Assembly: GCF_000747665.1 (NCBI RefSeq) | Contig: NZ_BBKT01000035.1 | Coordinates: forward strand, 1-53,330 | DNA length: 53,330 nucleotides | Source: Thermoanaerobacterium saccharolyticum | GTDB taxonomy: Bacteria > Bacillota > Thermoanaerobacteria > Thermoanaerobacterales > Thermoanaerobacteraceae | Direction of reading: 5' to 3' | Shown here: in pieces, positions 16,840-26,753 of the stretch | Position numbering within the stretch: the stretch's first letter is position 1 | How the letters are laid out: every line of letters starts with the position of its first letter | The notes under the pieces: model-generated | Seen by the model: only the letters and a program-made list of their open reading frames with translations | What the model was told of the DNA's origin: nothing | Databases searched by the model: none | Position numbers and translations under genes: made by a program

Positions 16840-17775
16840 ATGAGTAAGGTGGCAATAATAGGATCTGGTTTTGTTGGTGCTACATCGGCATTTACTCTGG
16901 CATTAAGTGGAACTGTAACAGATATCGTTCTGATAGATTTAAACAAGGACAAGGCTATAGGCGATGCACTGGACATAAGCCATGGCATACCATTAATACA
17001 GCCTGTAAATGTGTATGCAGGTGACTACAAAGATGTTGAAGGCGCGGACGTAATAGTTGTGACAGCAGGGGCTGCTCAAAAGCCAGGTGAGACGAGGCTT
17101 GACCTTGTGAAGAAAAATACAGCTATATTTAAGTCCATGATACCTGAGCTTTTAAAGTACAATGACAAGGCTATATATTTGATTGTCACAAATCCTGTAG
17201 ACATACTGACGTACGTTACATACAAGATATCTGGACTTCCATGGGGAAGAGTTTTCGGTTCTGGCACTGTTCTTGACAGTTCAAGGTTTAGGTACCTTTT
17301 AAGCAGGCACTGCAATATAGATCCGAGAAATGTCCACGGAAGGATAATCGGCGAGCATGGTGACACAGAGTTTGCAGCATGGAGCATAACAAACATATCT
17401 GGAATATCATTTAATGAGTACTGCAGCATATGCGGGCGCATCTGCAACACAAATTTCAGAAAGGAAGTAGAAGAAGAAGTCGTAAATGCTGCTTATAAGA
17501 TAATAGACAAAAAAGGTGCTACATACTATGCTGTCGCAGTTGCAGTAAGAAGGATTGTGGAGTGCATCTTAAGAGATGAAAATTCCATTCTCACAGTATC
17601 ATCTCCATTAAATGGACAGTACGGCGTGAAAGATGTCTCATTAAGCTTGCCATCTATCGTAGGCAGGAATGGCGTTGCCAGGATTTTGGACTTGCCTTTA
17701 TCTGACGAAGAAGTGGAGAAGTTTAGGCATTCAGCAAGTGTCATGGCAGATGTCATAAAGCAATTAGACATATAA
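16840..17775 (+). CDS. ldh: L-lactate dehydrogenase
   Basis: Reduces pyruvate to L-lactate with NADH in the cytoplasm, one of the fermentation end-routes. Rossmann motif GSGFVGA (8-14), substrate-loop Arg at about 86 in KPGETR, GTVLDSSRFR (about 142-151) and the catalytic His at about 173 in EHGDTEFAAW. At 311 residues it is full length. It matches the Thermoanaerobacterium enzyme closely from memory and is the best taxonomic marker in the window. AGGAGG precedes ATG 16840, and it has its own promoter and terminator. Confidence 0.97.
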   Translation: MSKVAIIGSGFVGATSAFTLALSGTVTDIVLIDLNKDKAIGDALDISHGIPLIQPVNVYAGDYKDVEGADVIVVTAGAAQKPGETRLDLVKKNTAIFKSMIPELLKYNDKAIYLIVTNPVDILTYVTYKISGLPWGRVFGSGTVLDSSRFRYLLSRHCNIDPRNVHGRIIGEHGDTEFAAWSITNISGISFNEYCSICGRICNTNFRKEVEEEVVNAAYKIIDKKGATYYAVAVAVRRIVECILRDENSILTVSSPLNGQYGVKDVSLSLPSIVGRNGVARILDLPLSDEEVEKFRHSASVMADVIKQLDI

Positions 17776-17789
17776 TCAGATTATGTTTT

Positions 17790-17822
17790 GAGGCTTCACA
17801 TATGTGTGGTGGGCCTCTTTTT
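17790..17822 (+). terminator. Terminator after ldh
   Basis: GAGGC (17790-17794) pairs with GCCTC (17813-17817), an inner CACATATGTG palindrome extends the stem, and a T5 run follows. Confidence 0.7.
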
Positions 17823-17870
17823 ATGCATATAAGGGATACAATGTGGAAAATCTAATAACGGTGATGCAAA

Positions 17871-18332
17871 ATGCAGAATATGAGCCCGCAAGAGATTGTA
17901 TCGAGTGCCTTTAAAAAGGCTAAAAATTACGAAAATGTGATACACAAAAAGGCAAAAGATTACGGCAAAAATATACCGGATAGTCAAGTTAAGGGAGTAT
18001 TGAAACAGATAGAGATTACTGCCTTAAACCATGTAGATAAGATTGTCGCTGCTGAAAAGACGATGCGGATAGATTCGCTTGTGAAGAAAAATATGTCTTA
18101 CGATATGATGGATGCATTACAGGATATAGAGAAAGATTTGATAAATCAGCAGATGTTTTACAATGAAAATCTCATAAACATAACTAATCCATACGTGAGG
18201 CAGATATTTACCCAGATGAGGGATGATGAGATGCGATTTATCACTATCATACAGCAGAATATAGAATCCCTAAAGTCAAAGCCGACTGAGCCCAACAGCA
18301 TAGTATATACAACGCCGAGGGAAAATAAATGA
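17871..18332 (+). CDS. Hypothetical helical protein upstream of tandem flavoproteins
   Basis: 153 residues, ATG 17871 after GGTGATG. The whole chain is predicted helical by eye (for example SPQEIVSSAFKKAKNYENVI), with Glu and His spaced as in ferritin-like bundles, but no certain family. Its stop overlaps the ATG of the next gene by 4 bases, so it is translationally coupled to the flavoprotein pair. Possible roles are a small four-helix partner or carrier protein; this is a guess from shape only. Confidence 0.6.
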   Translation: MQNMSPQEIVSSAFKKAKNYENVIHKKAKDYGKNIPDSQVKGVLKQIEITALNHVDKIVAAEKTMRIDSLVKKNMSYDMMDALQDIEKDLINQQMFYNENLINITNPYVRQIFTQMRDDEMRFITIIQQNIESLKSKPTEPNSIVYTTPRENK

Positions 18333-19405
18333 AAGTAGCTATTATAGGAGCAGGTTCGGCAGGCTTAACAGCAGCCATAAGGCTTGAGTCTTATGGAATA
18401 AAACCCGATGTATTTGAGAGAAAATCAAAAGTCGGCGATGCTTTTAACCATGTAGCAGGACTTTTAAATGTCATAAATAGACCAATTAACGATCCTTTGG
18501 AGTACTTAAAAAATAACTTTGATGTAGCTATTGCACCGCTTAATAACATAGACAAGATTGTGATGCATGGACCGACTGTCACCCGTACTATTAAGGGCAA
18601 GAGGCTTGGCTATTTTATGCTGAAAGGGCAAGGAGAATTATCTGTAGAAAGCCAACTATATAAGAAATTAAAGACGAATGTCAATTTTAATGTCCACGCA
18701 GACTATAAGAATCTAAAGGAAGTTTATGATTATGTTATAGTGGCAACAGGCAATCACCAGATACCAAATGAATTAGGATGTTGGCAGACGTTGGTGGATA
18801 CAAGACTTAAAATAGCTGAGGTTATTGGTAAGTTTGATCCAAATACACTGGTTATGTGGATGAATACAGTCTACTGCAAAAGCGGTTATGTATACCTTGC
18901 ACCTTTTGACGATAAAAGGGCAGTGCTGGCACTCATAGTTCCTTACATCACAAAGGAAGAAATAGACAAATACTGGGAGATATTTTTAAAAATGGAGAAG
19001 ATTAGTTATGATGTAATAAGCGTGTACGACTATGAACACATATCAGGCAATACATTTCCGCATACGTATGAAAATATGTACTTTGTGGGAAATGCAGGAG
19101 GGGCCATCGAGCCATTCTTGGGTTTTGGTCAGTTTGCGTCAATTTTAGGTGGTGCATTGGCAGCAAAAAGCATTGCAACAGGCTGCAACTTTGAAAATGA
19201 AATGGCGTATCTTTCAAATGCAAATTTAAAGCTTTTAGAGTTTAGGAAAGCCATCGATACTGTAGATAACGATAAGATAGACAGGCTTATAAAGTTTTTG
19301 ACAACGCCACTCATAAAGCAGCTTATTTACGATACGAATTTTAACATAGTAAAGTATTCTTCATTTATAATACGGTATGCTGTCAATGAACTGTTTAGGT
19401 TTTAA
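18329..19405 (+). CDS. FAD-dependent oxidoreductase, geranylgeranyl reductase-like (copy 1)
   Basis: 358 residues. N-terminal FAD-binding Rossmann motif GAGSAGLTAAIRLESYGI, then Glu-Arg (FER) at the end of beta 2. A second FAD motif near residue 253 reads YFVGNAGGAIEPFLGFGQFA, like the GD-x6-P-x3-G motif of p-hydroxybenzoate hydroxylase and geranylgeranyl reductase enzymes but with Asn where Asp is usual. The downstream gene is a paralogue (same order, same NA-G and PFLG motifs, same RxIIYDTN near the C-terminus). Substrate unknown; lipid or isoprenoid reduction is one option. Confidence 0.72.
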   Translation: MKVAIIGAGSAGLTAAIRLESYGIKPDVFERKSKVGDAFNHVAGLLNVINRPINDPLEYLKNNFDVAIAPLNNIDKIVMHGPTVTRTIKGKRLGYFMLKGQGELSVESQLYKKLKTNVNFNVHADYKNLKEVYDYVIVATGNHQIPNELGCWQTLVDTRLKIAEVIGKFDPNTLVMWMNTVYCKSGYVYLAPFDDKRAVLALIVPYITKEEIDKYWEIFLKMEKISYDVISVYDYEHISGNTFPHTYENMYFVGNAGGAIEPFLGFGQFASILGGALAAKSIATGCNFENEMAYLSNANLKLLEFRKAIDTVDNDKIDRLIKFLTTPLIKQLIYDTNFNIVKYSSFIIRYAVNELFRF

Positions 19406-19440
19406 TGTTGATAAAAACTACATGAAAGGAATTTTAGGCT

Positions 19441-20496
19441 ATGAAAGTTGCCATAATAGGAGCAGGAATATCAGGGCTTGCATGTGCTCATGAGCTTGAA
19501 AGACTTGGAATAACGTGTGTGATTTTTGAGAGAAAAAATGCTATAGGGACGATTCAGCCTAACATTGGTTCATTTTTAAACATGGAAGATAGGCCGATTA
19601 AAGATCCCATTTACTACTTTAGGCGTACTTATAGCATATCATTGACGCCTGTTGAGAAGATGACTAAAATCATCATGCATTCTCCAAAGTACACTTCATC
19701 AGTAAAAGGAAATCATGGGTATTTTGTCTTGAGAAGCAAAGATGCGGATTCACTTGACAATCAGTTGGCAAGAGGTATAAAGTCGAAGATAAATTTTAAT
19801 TCAGATCCAGATTACAAAGCACTTTCAAGAGAATTTGACTTTGTAGTTGTGGCTACTGGAAATTCCGGGATACTGGAAAAGCTTACAGAGTGGAGGACTA
19901 CAGTTACTACGTGGATAAAAGGTGCCACAATCTTAGGAAATTTTGAACCACATACGGCAGAGATGTGGTTTAATACTGATTACGCAAGATCTGGGTATGG
20001 ATACATCATGCCTTTTGATAAGACTAAAGCATCTTTAGGGCTTATAACAACATACTTACAGCACGGTGAGTTAGACAGTCTATGGCAGCTTTTTTTAAAC
20101 ACTGAAAAATTTAATTATGAAATGGTAGAGACTTATGAATTAGAACTTAATGCAGGCATTGCCAAAGAGCACAAAATCGACAATGTATATTTTGTTGGAA
20201 ATGCCGCTGGATTTTTAGATCCATTTTTAGGGCTTGGGGCATTTCACGCTTTAGAAAGCGGCATTTACGCTGCAAGATCAATTGCAACAGGTGAAGACTA
20301 TGAAAAAATGGTCAAAACTATAACTGATAAAGTACAAATGCTTTCAGATTACAGAGATAAACTGGATAAATTCAGTAACAGCGATTACGACAGAATGGTT
20401 AAGATATTAGGCATGCCGCTTATTAGGCATATTATTTATGATACAAATATAGACGTAATTAAATACGGACATCCGCTGCTAAGATTCATAAAGTAA
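19441..20496 (+). CDS. FAD-dependent oxidoreductase, geranylgeranyl reductase-like (copy 2)
   Basis: 351 residues, paralogue of the preceding gene. GAGISGLACAHELERLGI at the N-terminus and YFVGNAAGFLDPFLGLGAFH near residue 251, again with Asn in place of the usual Asp. The C-terminal part (MPLIRHIIYDTNIDVIKYG) mirrors copy 1. The start ATG 19441 has GAAAGGA about 12 bases upstream. The operon ends in a strong terminator. Two adjacent divergent copies suggest a heterodimer or two steps on related substrates. Confidence 0.72.
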   Translation: MKVAIIGAGISGLACAHELERLGITCVIFERKNAIGTIQPNIGSFLNMEDRPIKDPIYYFRRTYSISLTPVEKMTKIIMHSPKYTSSVKGNHGYFVLRSKDADSLDNQLARGIKSKINFNSDPDYKALSREFDFVVVATGNSGILEKLTEWRTTVTTWIKGATILGNFEPHTAEMWFNTDYARSGYGYIMPFDKTKASLGLITTYLQHGELDSLWQLFLNTEKFNYEMVETYELELNAGIAKEHKIDNVYFVGNAAGFLDPFLGLGAFHALESGIYAARSIATGEDYEKMVKTITDKVQMLSDYRDKLDKFSNSDYDRMVKILGMPLIRHIIYDTNIDVIKYGHPLLRFIK

Positions 20497-20534
20497 AAGC
20501 TTAAAAGGCTAAAGTCACCTTTTAAGCTTTTTTT
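20497..20534. terminator. Strong terminator, shared by convergent genes
   Basis: AAGCTTAAAAGG (20497-20508) pairs perfectly with CCTTTTAAGCTT (20518-20529), loop of 9, then a T-run reaching the stop codon of the opposing DUF296 gene at 20534. Confidence 0.85.
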
Positions 20535-20963
20535 CATAGGTTCCAGAGAGATAGTCCTGTGTAGTCGTCATCGACCCTTTCTAAGTTATTTTCGCCGTAG
20601 TCTACGATAACAAATTCAGCAGCGAATATTTTTGTACCTTCCATGAGATGACCGCCAAAGGCATTTCCGTTCTCGTCAGCAAGAATTATATGTACATGGG
20701 GAAATGGCTTGCCATCTTTTAAGGATATATTTCCTATGGCACTCAGTATTTCCATGTGTTCATTTTTCTCGATAAATTTGTACTCTTTTGTAGATTGGTT
20801 AAAGTAGCCGAACCGAGCCTTTTTTTACTGCACCTATAATCCTTATCTCACCAGATCTTATATTCTCATTTGTTATGAAATTTGTTATCTCCTGTAAAAG
20901 ATCATTATCGTACTTAAAGCGGCCCATAAACCTTCTTTTGACATCTATGTTGATATATCCCAT
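20534..20963 (-). pseudogene. DUF296 (PPC/PCC domain) protein, broken by one-base frameshift
   Basis: AAGGAGG (minus strand, about 20971-20977) precedes an ATG at 20963 (MGYINIDVKRRFMGRFKYDN). The frame fails at seven T on the plus strand (20820-20826). One fewer gives GAVKKARFGYFNQSTKEYKF and runs to HMEILSAIGNISLKDGKPFP and the domain core with FPHVHIILADENGNAFGGHL, ending at 20534: about 142 residues. PPC-domain proteins are small trimeric proteins with a metal or nucleotide site; the bacterial role is unclear. As written the long start is lost. Confidence 0.75.
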
Positions 20964-21023
20964 ATTAAAACCTCCTTAACTTGAATTTATGTGAGCGTTG
21001 TTATTGCATTAATTCTTATACAT

Positions 21024-21029
21024 ATTATA
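21024..21029 (-). promoter_or_regulatory. Extended -10 promoter of DUF296 gene
   Basis: On the minus strand TGGTATAAT forms a TGnTATAAT extended -10 (TATAAT complementary to 21024-21029). No good -35 at 17 bases. Confidence 0.4.
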
Positions 21030-21113
21030 CCACAGCATATTCCGAAAAAATATGTCAATGTTTTTTTTTTGTGAATATAATAGTACAAAAATTAAATGAA
21101 AGGTTGTGTTACA

Positions 21114-21464
21114 ATGCCGTATTGCCCATCTGGAAGGTATTACACTGTAGAGCCCGGTGACACATTGTGGCTCATATCTCAGAAGATAAATAGGCCTGTA
21201 GATGACATCATAAGAGCGAATCCTGGCATAGATCCGAATAGATTGATGGTGGGGCAAGTAATATGTCTGCCACCCATAATCCCTTATGGCAAAACGACAG
21301 AATGTCCAACAGGCGTATACTGGGAAGTAGCACATGGAGATACCCTTTATAAAATCGCAAAAACTGTAGGCACTACTGTCGATAAGATTCTTGCATTAAA
21401 CCCGTATATAGATCCAAACAACCTTGTGGTAGGACAGGTAATATGTCTACCGATTCCTGGATAA
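21114..21464 (+). CDS. Two-LysM-domain protein
   Basis: 116 residues made of two LysM modules: YYTVEPGDTLWLISQKINRP and YWEVAHGDTLYKIAKTVGTT, each closing with the pattern NPxIDPNxLxVGQVICLP. No signal peptide. ATG 21114 with AAAGG is preferred to 21096. Small leaderless LysM proteins in spore-formers are often spore-coat or cortex-associated peptidoglycan binders; that role is inferred. A possible promoter is ATGTCA/TATAAT ending at 21081. Confidence 0.8.
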   Translation: MPYCPSGRYYTVEPGDTLWLISQKINRPVDDIIRANPGIDPNRLMVGQVICLPPIIPYGKTTECPTGVYWEVAHGDTLYKIAKTVGTTVDKILALNPYIDPNNLVVGQVICLPIPG

Positions 21465-21494
21465 AATTACCCTGTGTTAAGCAGGGTAATTTTT
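21464..21494 (+). terminator. Terminator after LysM gene
   Basis: AAATTACCCTG (21464-21474), loop TGTTAAG, CAGGGTAATTTTT (21482-21494). Perfect 10-bp stem with T tract. Confidence 0.8.
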
Positions 21495-21518
21495 AAATAA
21501 AAAATTTTTAACATTAAC

Positions 21519-21574
21519 TTGACAATCATCATTGGCAGTTATATAATTAAATTAAACAAATGTTAACGTGAACA
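21519..21574 (+). promoter_or_regulatory. Promoter and LacI-type operator of uxaC
   Basis: TTGACA at 21519-21524 and TATAAT at 21542-21547, spacing 17: a consensus sigma-A promoter. Just downstream of the expected transcription start lies the imperfect palindrome TGTTAACGTGAACA (21561-21574), with the central CG typical of LacI-family operators. Related sites occur at 24049-24062 and 30147-30160. It also partly resembles a CcpA cre site. Confidence 0.75.
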
Positions 21575-21599
21575 AAAATTTCGTGGGAGAGCTGATTGT

Positions 21600-23000
21600 A
21601 TGAAGAATTTTATGGATGAAGATTTTCTATTAAACAACGAAGTTGCTGTTAAACTATTTCATGAATATGCTTCAAAGATGCCTATATTTGATTTTCACTG
21701 TCATTTGAATCCTAAAGATATTTACGAAGACAAAAAATTTAAAAACATCACAGAAGTTTGGCTTTATGGCGATCACTATAAATGGAGACTTATGAGAAGC
21801 AATGGCGTTGACGAAAAGTACATTACAGGTGATGCTGATGATTACAGCAAATTTTTAGAATTTGCAAAGACCATGCCTATGGCTATCGGCAATCCTGTTT
21901 TTCATTGGACACATTTAGAGCTTCAGCGGTACTTCGGCGTTAATGAGCTTCTAAATGAGAAAACAGCGCCAATGATATGGGAAAAAGTCAACTCTGTATT
22001 AAGCGGCAGCGATTTCGGTGTAAGAAACATCATTAAGAATTCAAACGTAAAGATACTGTGCACAACAGATGATCCGACAGATAGCCTTGAGTATCACAAG
22101 CTTTTAAAAGAGGACAAAAGCTTTGATGTAAAGGTTTTGCCTGCATTTAGACCTGACAAAGGTATAAATATTGACAAGGACGACTTTAGAGATTGGGTCA
22201 AAAAGCTTGAAGAAGCAAGTGGAGTGACTATTGAAAATTACCAGGGTTACTTAGATGCATTGAATTCACGACTGGAGTACTTTGACAGCTTAGGATGCAG
22301 GTTGTCAGATCACGCCCTCGACTTTGTAGCCTATGAAGAATCTTCTGAAGAAGAAGTCGATGGCATATTCAAAAAAGCATTAAATGGAGAGAAGCTATCT
22401 CAAATTGAGATAGATAAGTTTAAGACGAATATGCTTCAATTCTTAGGAAGGAAGTACAAAGAGCTTGGATGGGCAATGCAGCTTCACATTGCAGCATTGA
22501 GGAATACAAATACCAGGATGTTTGAAAAGTTAGGACCTGACACAGGCTATGACTCCATAAATGATATAAATATAGCTTATCCACTTTCTAAGCTTTTAGA
22601 TTCATTAGAAGTTACAGGGGAACTTCCTAAAACTATATTGTACACGTTAAATTCAAAAGACAATTACGTTTTAGCTACAATTATGGGAAGTTTCCAAGGA
22701 GAAGGGATTCCAGGTAAAATGCAATTTGGCTCTGCATGGTGGTTTAATGACAACATCGATGGAATGAGAGAGCAGATGAGGACACTGGCAAATGTAGGGC
22801 TTTTAAGCAAATTTGTAGGAATGGTTACAGATTCAAGAAGTTTTCTCTCGTATCCAAGGCACGAATACTTCAGAAGGATACTGTGCAATTTGATTGGTGA
22901 ATGGGTAGATAGAGGCGAGGTGCCTTACGATTTAGATTTGTTAGGCAAAATAGTGCAGGATATTTCCTACAATAATGCAGTCAATTATTTTGGAGTATAG
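21600..23000 (+). CDS. uxaC: Glucuronate/galacturonate isomerase
   Basis: Converts D-galacturonate to D-tagaturonate and D-glucuronate to D-fructuronate, the entry step of hexuronate catabolism. 466 residues, family-typical length. FDFHCHLNPKDIY near residue 32 has the metal-binding His pair, and AMQLHIAALRNTNTRMFEKL and GMVTDSRSFLSYPRHEYFRR are conserved UxaC blocks. ATG 21600 after GGGAGA. First gene of the galacturonate region, with its own consensus promoter and LacI-type operator. Confidence 0.95.
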   Translation: MKNFMDEDFLLNNEVAVKLFHEYASKMPIFDFHCHLNPKDIYEDKKFKNITEVWLYGDHYKWRLMRSNGVDEKYITGDADDYSKFLEFAKTMPMAIGNPVFHWTHLELQRYFGVNELLNEKTAPMIWEKVNSVLSGSDFGVRNIIKNSNVKILCTTDDPTDSLEYHKLLKEDKSFDVKVLPAFRPDKGINIDKDDFRDWVKKLEEASGVTIENYQGYLDALNSRLEYFDSLGCRLSDHALDFVAYEESSEEEVDGIFKKALNGEKLSQIEIDKFKTNMLQFLGRKYKELGWAMQLHIAALRNTNTRMFEKLGPDTGYDSINDINIAYPLSKLLDSLEVTGELPKTILYTLNSKDNYVLATIMGSFQGEGIPGKMQFGSAWWFNDNIDGMREQMRTLANVGLLSKFVGMVTDSRSFLSYPRHEYFRRILCNLIGEWVDRGEVPYDLDLLGKIVQDISYNNAVNYFGV

Positions 23001-23012
23001 TTTTATATATGA

Positions 23013-24033
<1,021 letters not shown>

Positions 24034-24048
24034 TTTTTGAATAAATTC

Positions 24049-24062
24049 AGTTAACGTGTGCA
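24049..24062 (+). promoter_or_regulatory. LacI-type operator before GH105 gene
   Basis: AGTTAACGTGTGCA resembles the uxaC operator in its centre (TTAACGTG). It lies about 80 bases upstream of the GH105 start, with no clear consensus promoter beside it. Confidence 0.5.
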
Positions 24063-24138
24063 AAGTCATTGCGATGAAAAGCTTTAATCGAAAATTAGTG
24101 CTGGAAATTAAAATGCTATATTTGGAGGATTGAAAGTT

Positions 24139-25224
24139 TTGAACAAAGTCGAAAAATTTATAGATGCCTACATTAAAGATTACAAAAGTTACAAGCCATC
24201 ATGGAATTACGAAGATGGCTGCGTATTAAAAGGTGCACTTGATCTATATAGTGCAACAGATGATGAAAAGTACAAAATATTTGTATTAAACTACCTTGAT
24301 GAATTTATAGAAAAAGACGGAGAGATAAAAGGCTACATCATGGACAATCATCATTTAGACGATGTAAATTCAGGCAAAGTGCTATTTGATGTTTACAAAA
24401 TGACTGGTGATGAAAAGTACAAGAAAGCCATAGAGACGATTTTTAATCAAATCAAGACACAGCCAAGGACAAACGATGGGAATTTTTGGCACAAAGATAT
24501 ATATCCATATCAAGTTTGGCTTGATGGATTGTATATGGTGATGCCTTTTTACATCAAATACATCAAGAATTTTGGTGTTCTTAATGATTTATCTGACATT
24601 GTGAATCAATTTGTCAATGTGAGAAAGCTTATGTATGACAATGAGAAAAAGCTTTACTACCATGGATACGACGAGAGTAGAAAAGAAGCATGGGCAGATA
24701 AAAAAACTGGCGTTTCTCCGAATTTTTGGGGAAGAGCAGAAGGCTGGTTTGTCATGGCTCTTGTTGATGTGTTGGAAGAGATGGACGAGAGAATGAAGCA
24801 TGAAAAAGATATTCTTTCGAAAATATTTAACGAAGCAATAGATGGACTTATTATATACCAAGATGAAGAAACAGGCATGTGGCACCAAGTTTTAGACAAA
24901 GGCGGCGAAAAAGGAAATTATCAAGAGGCATCTGCCACGCTGATGATTTCGTATAGCATACTTAAAGGCGTAAGATTAAATCTCTTGCCGCAAAAATATA
25001 AAGAGCATGGCATAAAGGCATTTGAAGGCACAGTCAATAAATACCTTGTAGAAGATGAAGGGAAGTTGATGCTTGGAGGTATATGCGGCGTTGCTGGATT
25101 AGGCAATAATCCATATAGAGATGGAAGTTACGACTACTATATATCAGAAAAAGTTGTTCATGACGATCCTAAAGGTGTAGGAGCTTTGATGATGGCATAC
25201 AGTGAAATAATTAAAATACAATAA
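24139..25224 (+). CDS. GH105 unsaturated glucuronyl/galacturonyl hydrolase (YteR/YesR type)
   Basis: Removes the 4,5-unsaturated uronic acid left by pectate or rhamnogalacturonan lyases. About 361 residues, alpha/alpha barrel. The catalytic Asp is in YQVWLDGLYM (about residue 129). FWGRAEGWFVMAL and YQEASATLMISYSIL are conserved in the family. No signal peptide, so cytoplasmic. TTG 24139 gives a 10-base gap to GGAGG, whereas TTG 24130 would be only one base away. It precedes the second ABC importer and likely acts on its substrate. Confidence 0.88.
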   Translation: MNKVEKFIDAYIKDYKSYKPSWNYEDGCVLKGALDLYSATDDEKYKIFVLNYLDEFIEKDGEIKGYIMDNHHLDDVNSGKVLFDVYKMTGDEKYKKAIETIFNQIKTQPRTNDGNFWHKDIYPYQVWLDGLYMVMPFYIKYIKNFGVLNDLSDIVNQFVNVRKLMYDNEKKLYYHGYDESRKEAWADKKTGVSPNFWGRAEGWFVMALVDVLEEMDERMKHEKDILSKIFNEAIDGLIIYQDEETGMWHQVLDKGGEKGNYQEASATLMISYSILKGVRLNLLPQKYKEHGIKAFEGTVNKYLVEDEGKLMLGGICGVAGLGNNPYRDGSYDYYISEKVVHDDPKGVGALMMAYSEIIKIQ

Positions 25225-25314
25225 ACTCTGCGCTTGAAAGGGGTGATAAAGGGAGGTCAAAATCAACATCTTTGTACATGCAAAAATAAAAAAATTTTTT
25301 AAGGAGGATCATTT

Positions 25315-26658
25315 ATGAAAAAACTAGTAGCATTAGCACTTGCGGCAGCTCTAGGTATTTCCACATTACTTACAGGATGCGGCTCATCAAATAATTCGAC
25401 GAGCCAAAAGAACACTAATAGCAGTACAAAGACATCTGAAAGCCAGCCAGCAAAACAAGTAACACTTAGATTTTCATGGTGGGGCGACGACACAAGACAT
25501 CAGGCAACACTAAATGCTATAAAGCTTTTTGAACAGAAATACCCAAATATAAAGATACAGGCAGAGTACGCTGGTTGGGATGGCTACCTTGACAAACAGA
25601 CAACGCAAATGGCAGGTGGCACTGCTGCAGACATAATGCAGATAAACTGGAACTGGTTGCCGCTATTCTCTAAAGACGGCAATGGCTTCTACGATTTAAA
25701 TAAGCTGTCAAGCGAGCTGGGGTTAGACAATTATTCCAAGGATATTTTAGCTACAGGTACTGTTAACGGTAAACTAAATGGCATACCAGTAGCTATGACG
25801 GGAAGAGTGCTGTATGTAAATAAGACGATGTACGACAAATACGGTGCGACGATACCTAAAACATGGGATGACCTTATTAACGATGCTTCAAAGTTCCCGA
25901 ATGGCAGTTATCCAATTGTAACAGGTTCTTATGATTCTTGGCTTTTGTCTATGACTTACGCAGAGCAGGAGACAGGCAAGCCTTTCCTCACAACAGATGG
26001 CAAACTTAATTTCACACAAGATGATATAAAGACAGCTCTATCATTCTACAAGACTCTATTAGACAAAAAAGTTACTACTCCAATTCAATCAATAGCTGCA
26101 GAAGGCGGCAATGGGCTTGCACCAATAGCACAGCTTCCAAGCTTCTTAAATGGTAAATTTGCAGGCTTGTTTGAATGGACAAGTGCAATATCAAAAGAAG
26201 CAACACCTATTAAGCAGAATAACATGGAGCTTGTGACAGCAGGACTTCCTATGAATTCTGATGCTAAGACATCAGCGGCTATATTAAAGCCATCAATGCT
26301 TTTTGCTATCAATAAAGATTGCAAATATCCAAAAGAAGCAGCTACATTCTTGAATTTCATCTTGAATGACCCACAAGGTGTAGAAGCTATGGGCACAAAT
26401 AGAGGCATACCTGTAAGCAAGGCTGCTTTGGATACACTTAAAAAAGACGGCAAAATATCAGGCTTAGAGTATGAAGGATTGCAGATATTGGAGTCAAAGC
26501 CAGGCTTGCCATTAAGCCCATATCTGGAGGATCCAAAGCTACAACAAGTATATGATCAGACTATAGATAAGATTTCTTACAACCAGGAAACAGTTGATCA
26601 GGCCGCAAAAGAGATGTACACAAATCTTCAGAATGTGCTAAGCCAGATTACAAAATAA
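25315..26658 (+). CDS. ABC sugar-binding lipoprotein (family 1), second importer
   Basis: 447 residues. Intact lipoprotein signal MKKLVALALAAALGISTLLT followed by GC, then a Ser/Asn/Thr-rich linker and VTLRFSWWGDDTRHQATLNA. It is a clear paralogue of the binding protein at 1338-2667 (VTLRFMWWGGDARHKATLDA). ATG 25315 with AAGGAGG. Its neighbours GH105 and GH28 point to oligogalacturonides as substrate. Downstream is a perfect hairpin, then the two permeases. Confidence 0.92.
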   Translation: MKKLVALALAAALGISTLLTGCGSSNNSTSQKNTNSSTKTSESQPAKQVTLRFSWWGDDTRHQATLNAIKLFEQKYPNIKIQAEYAGWDGYLDKQTTQMAGGTAADIMQINWNWLPLFSKDGNGFYDLNKLSSELGLDNYSKDILATGTVNGKLNGIPVAMTGRVLYVNKTMYDKYGATIPKTWDDLINDASKFPNGSYPIVTGSYDSWLLSMTYAEQETGKPFLTTDGKLNFTQDDIKTALSFYKTLLDKKVTTPIQSIAAEGGNGLAPIAQLPSFLNGKFAGLFEWTSAISKEATPIKQNNMELVTAGLPMNSDAKTSAAILKPSMLFAINKDCKYPKEAATFLNFILNDPQGVEAMGTNRGIPVSKAALDTLKKDGKISGLEYEGLQILESKPGLPLSPYLEDPKLQQVYDQTIDKISYNQETVDQAAKEMYTNLQNVLSQITK

Positions 26659-26675
26659 AACACTGTGGTCAATTT

Positions 26676-26708
26676 GTGGAACTACAGAATGTCAAACTGT
26701 AGTTCCAC
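26676..26708 (+). terminator. Intercistronic hairpin between binding protein and permease
   Basis: GTGGAACTACAG (26676-26687) pairs perfectly with CTGTAGTTCCAC (26697-26708) over a 9-base loop, with no T-run. Same position as the hairpin at 2675-2708 in the first importer, different sequence. Confidence 0.7.
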
Positions 26709-26753
26709 GCATTTAATTAATTGCATCCACTTTGTATCGATAGGAGGGTTTTG

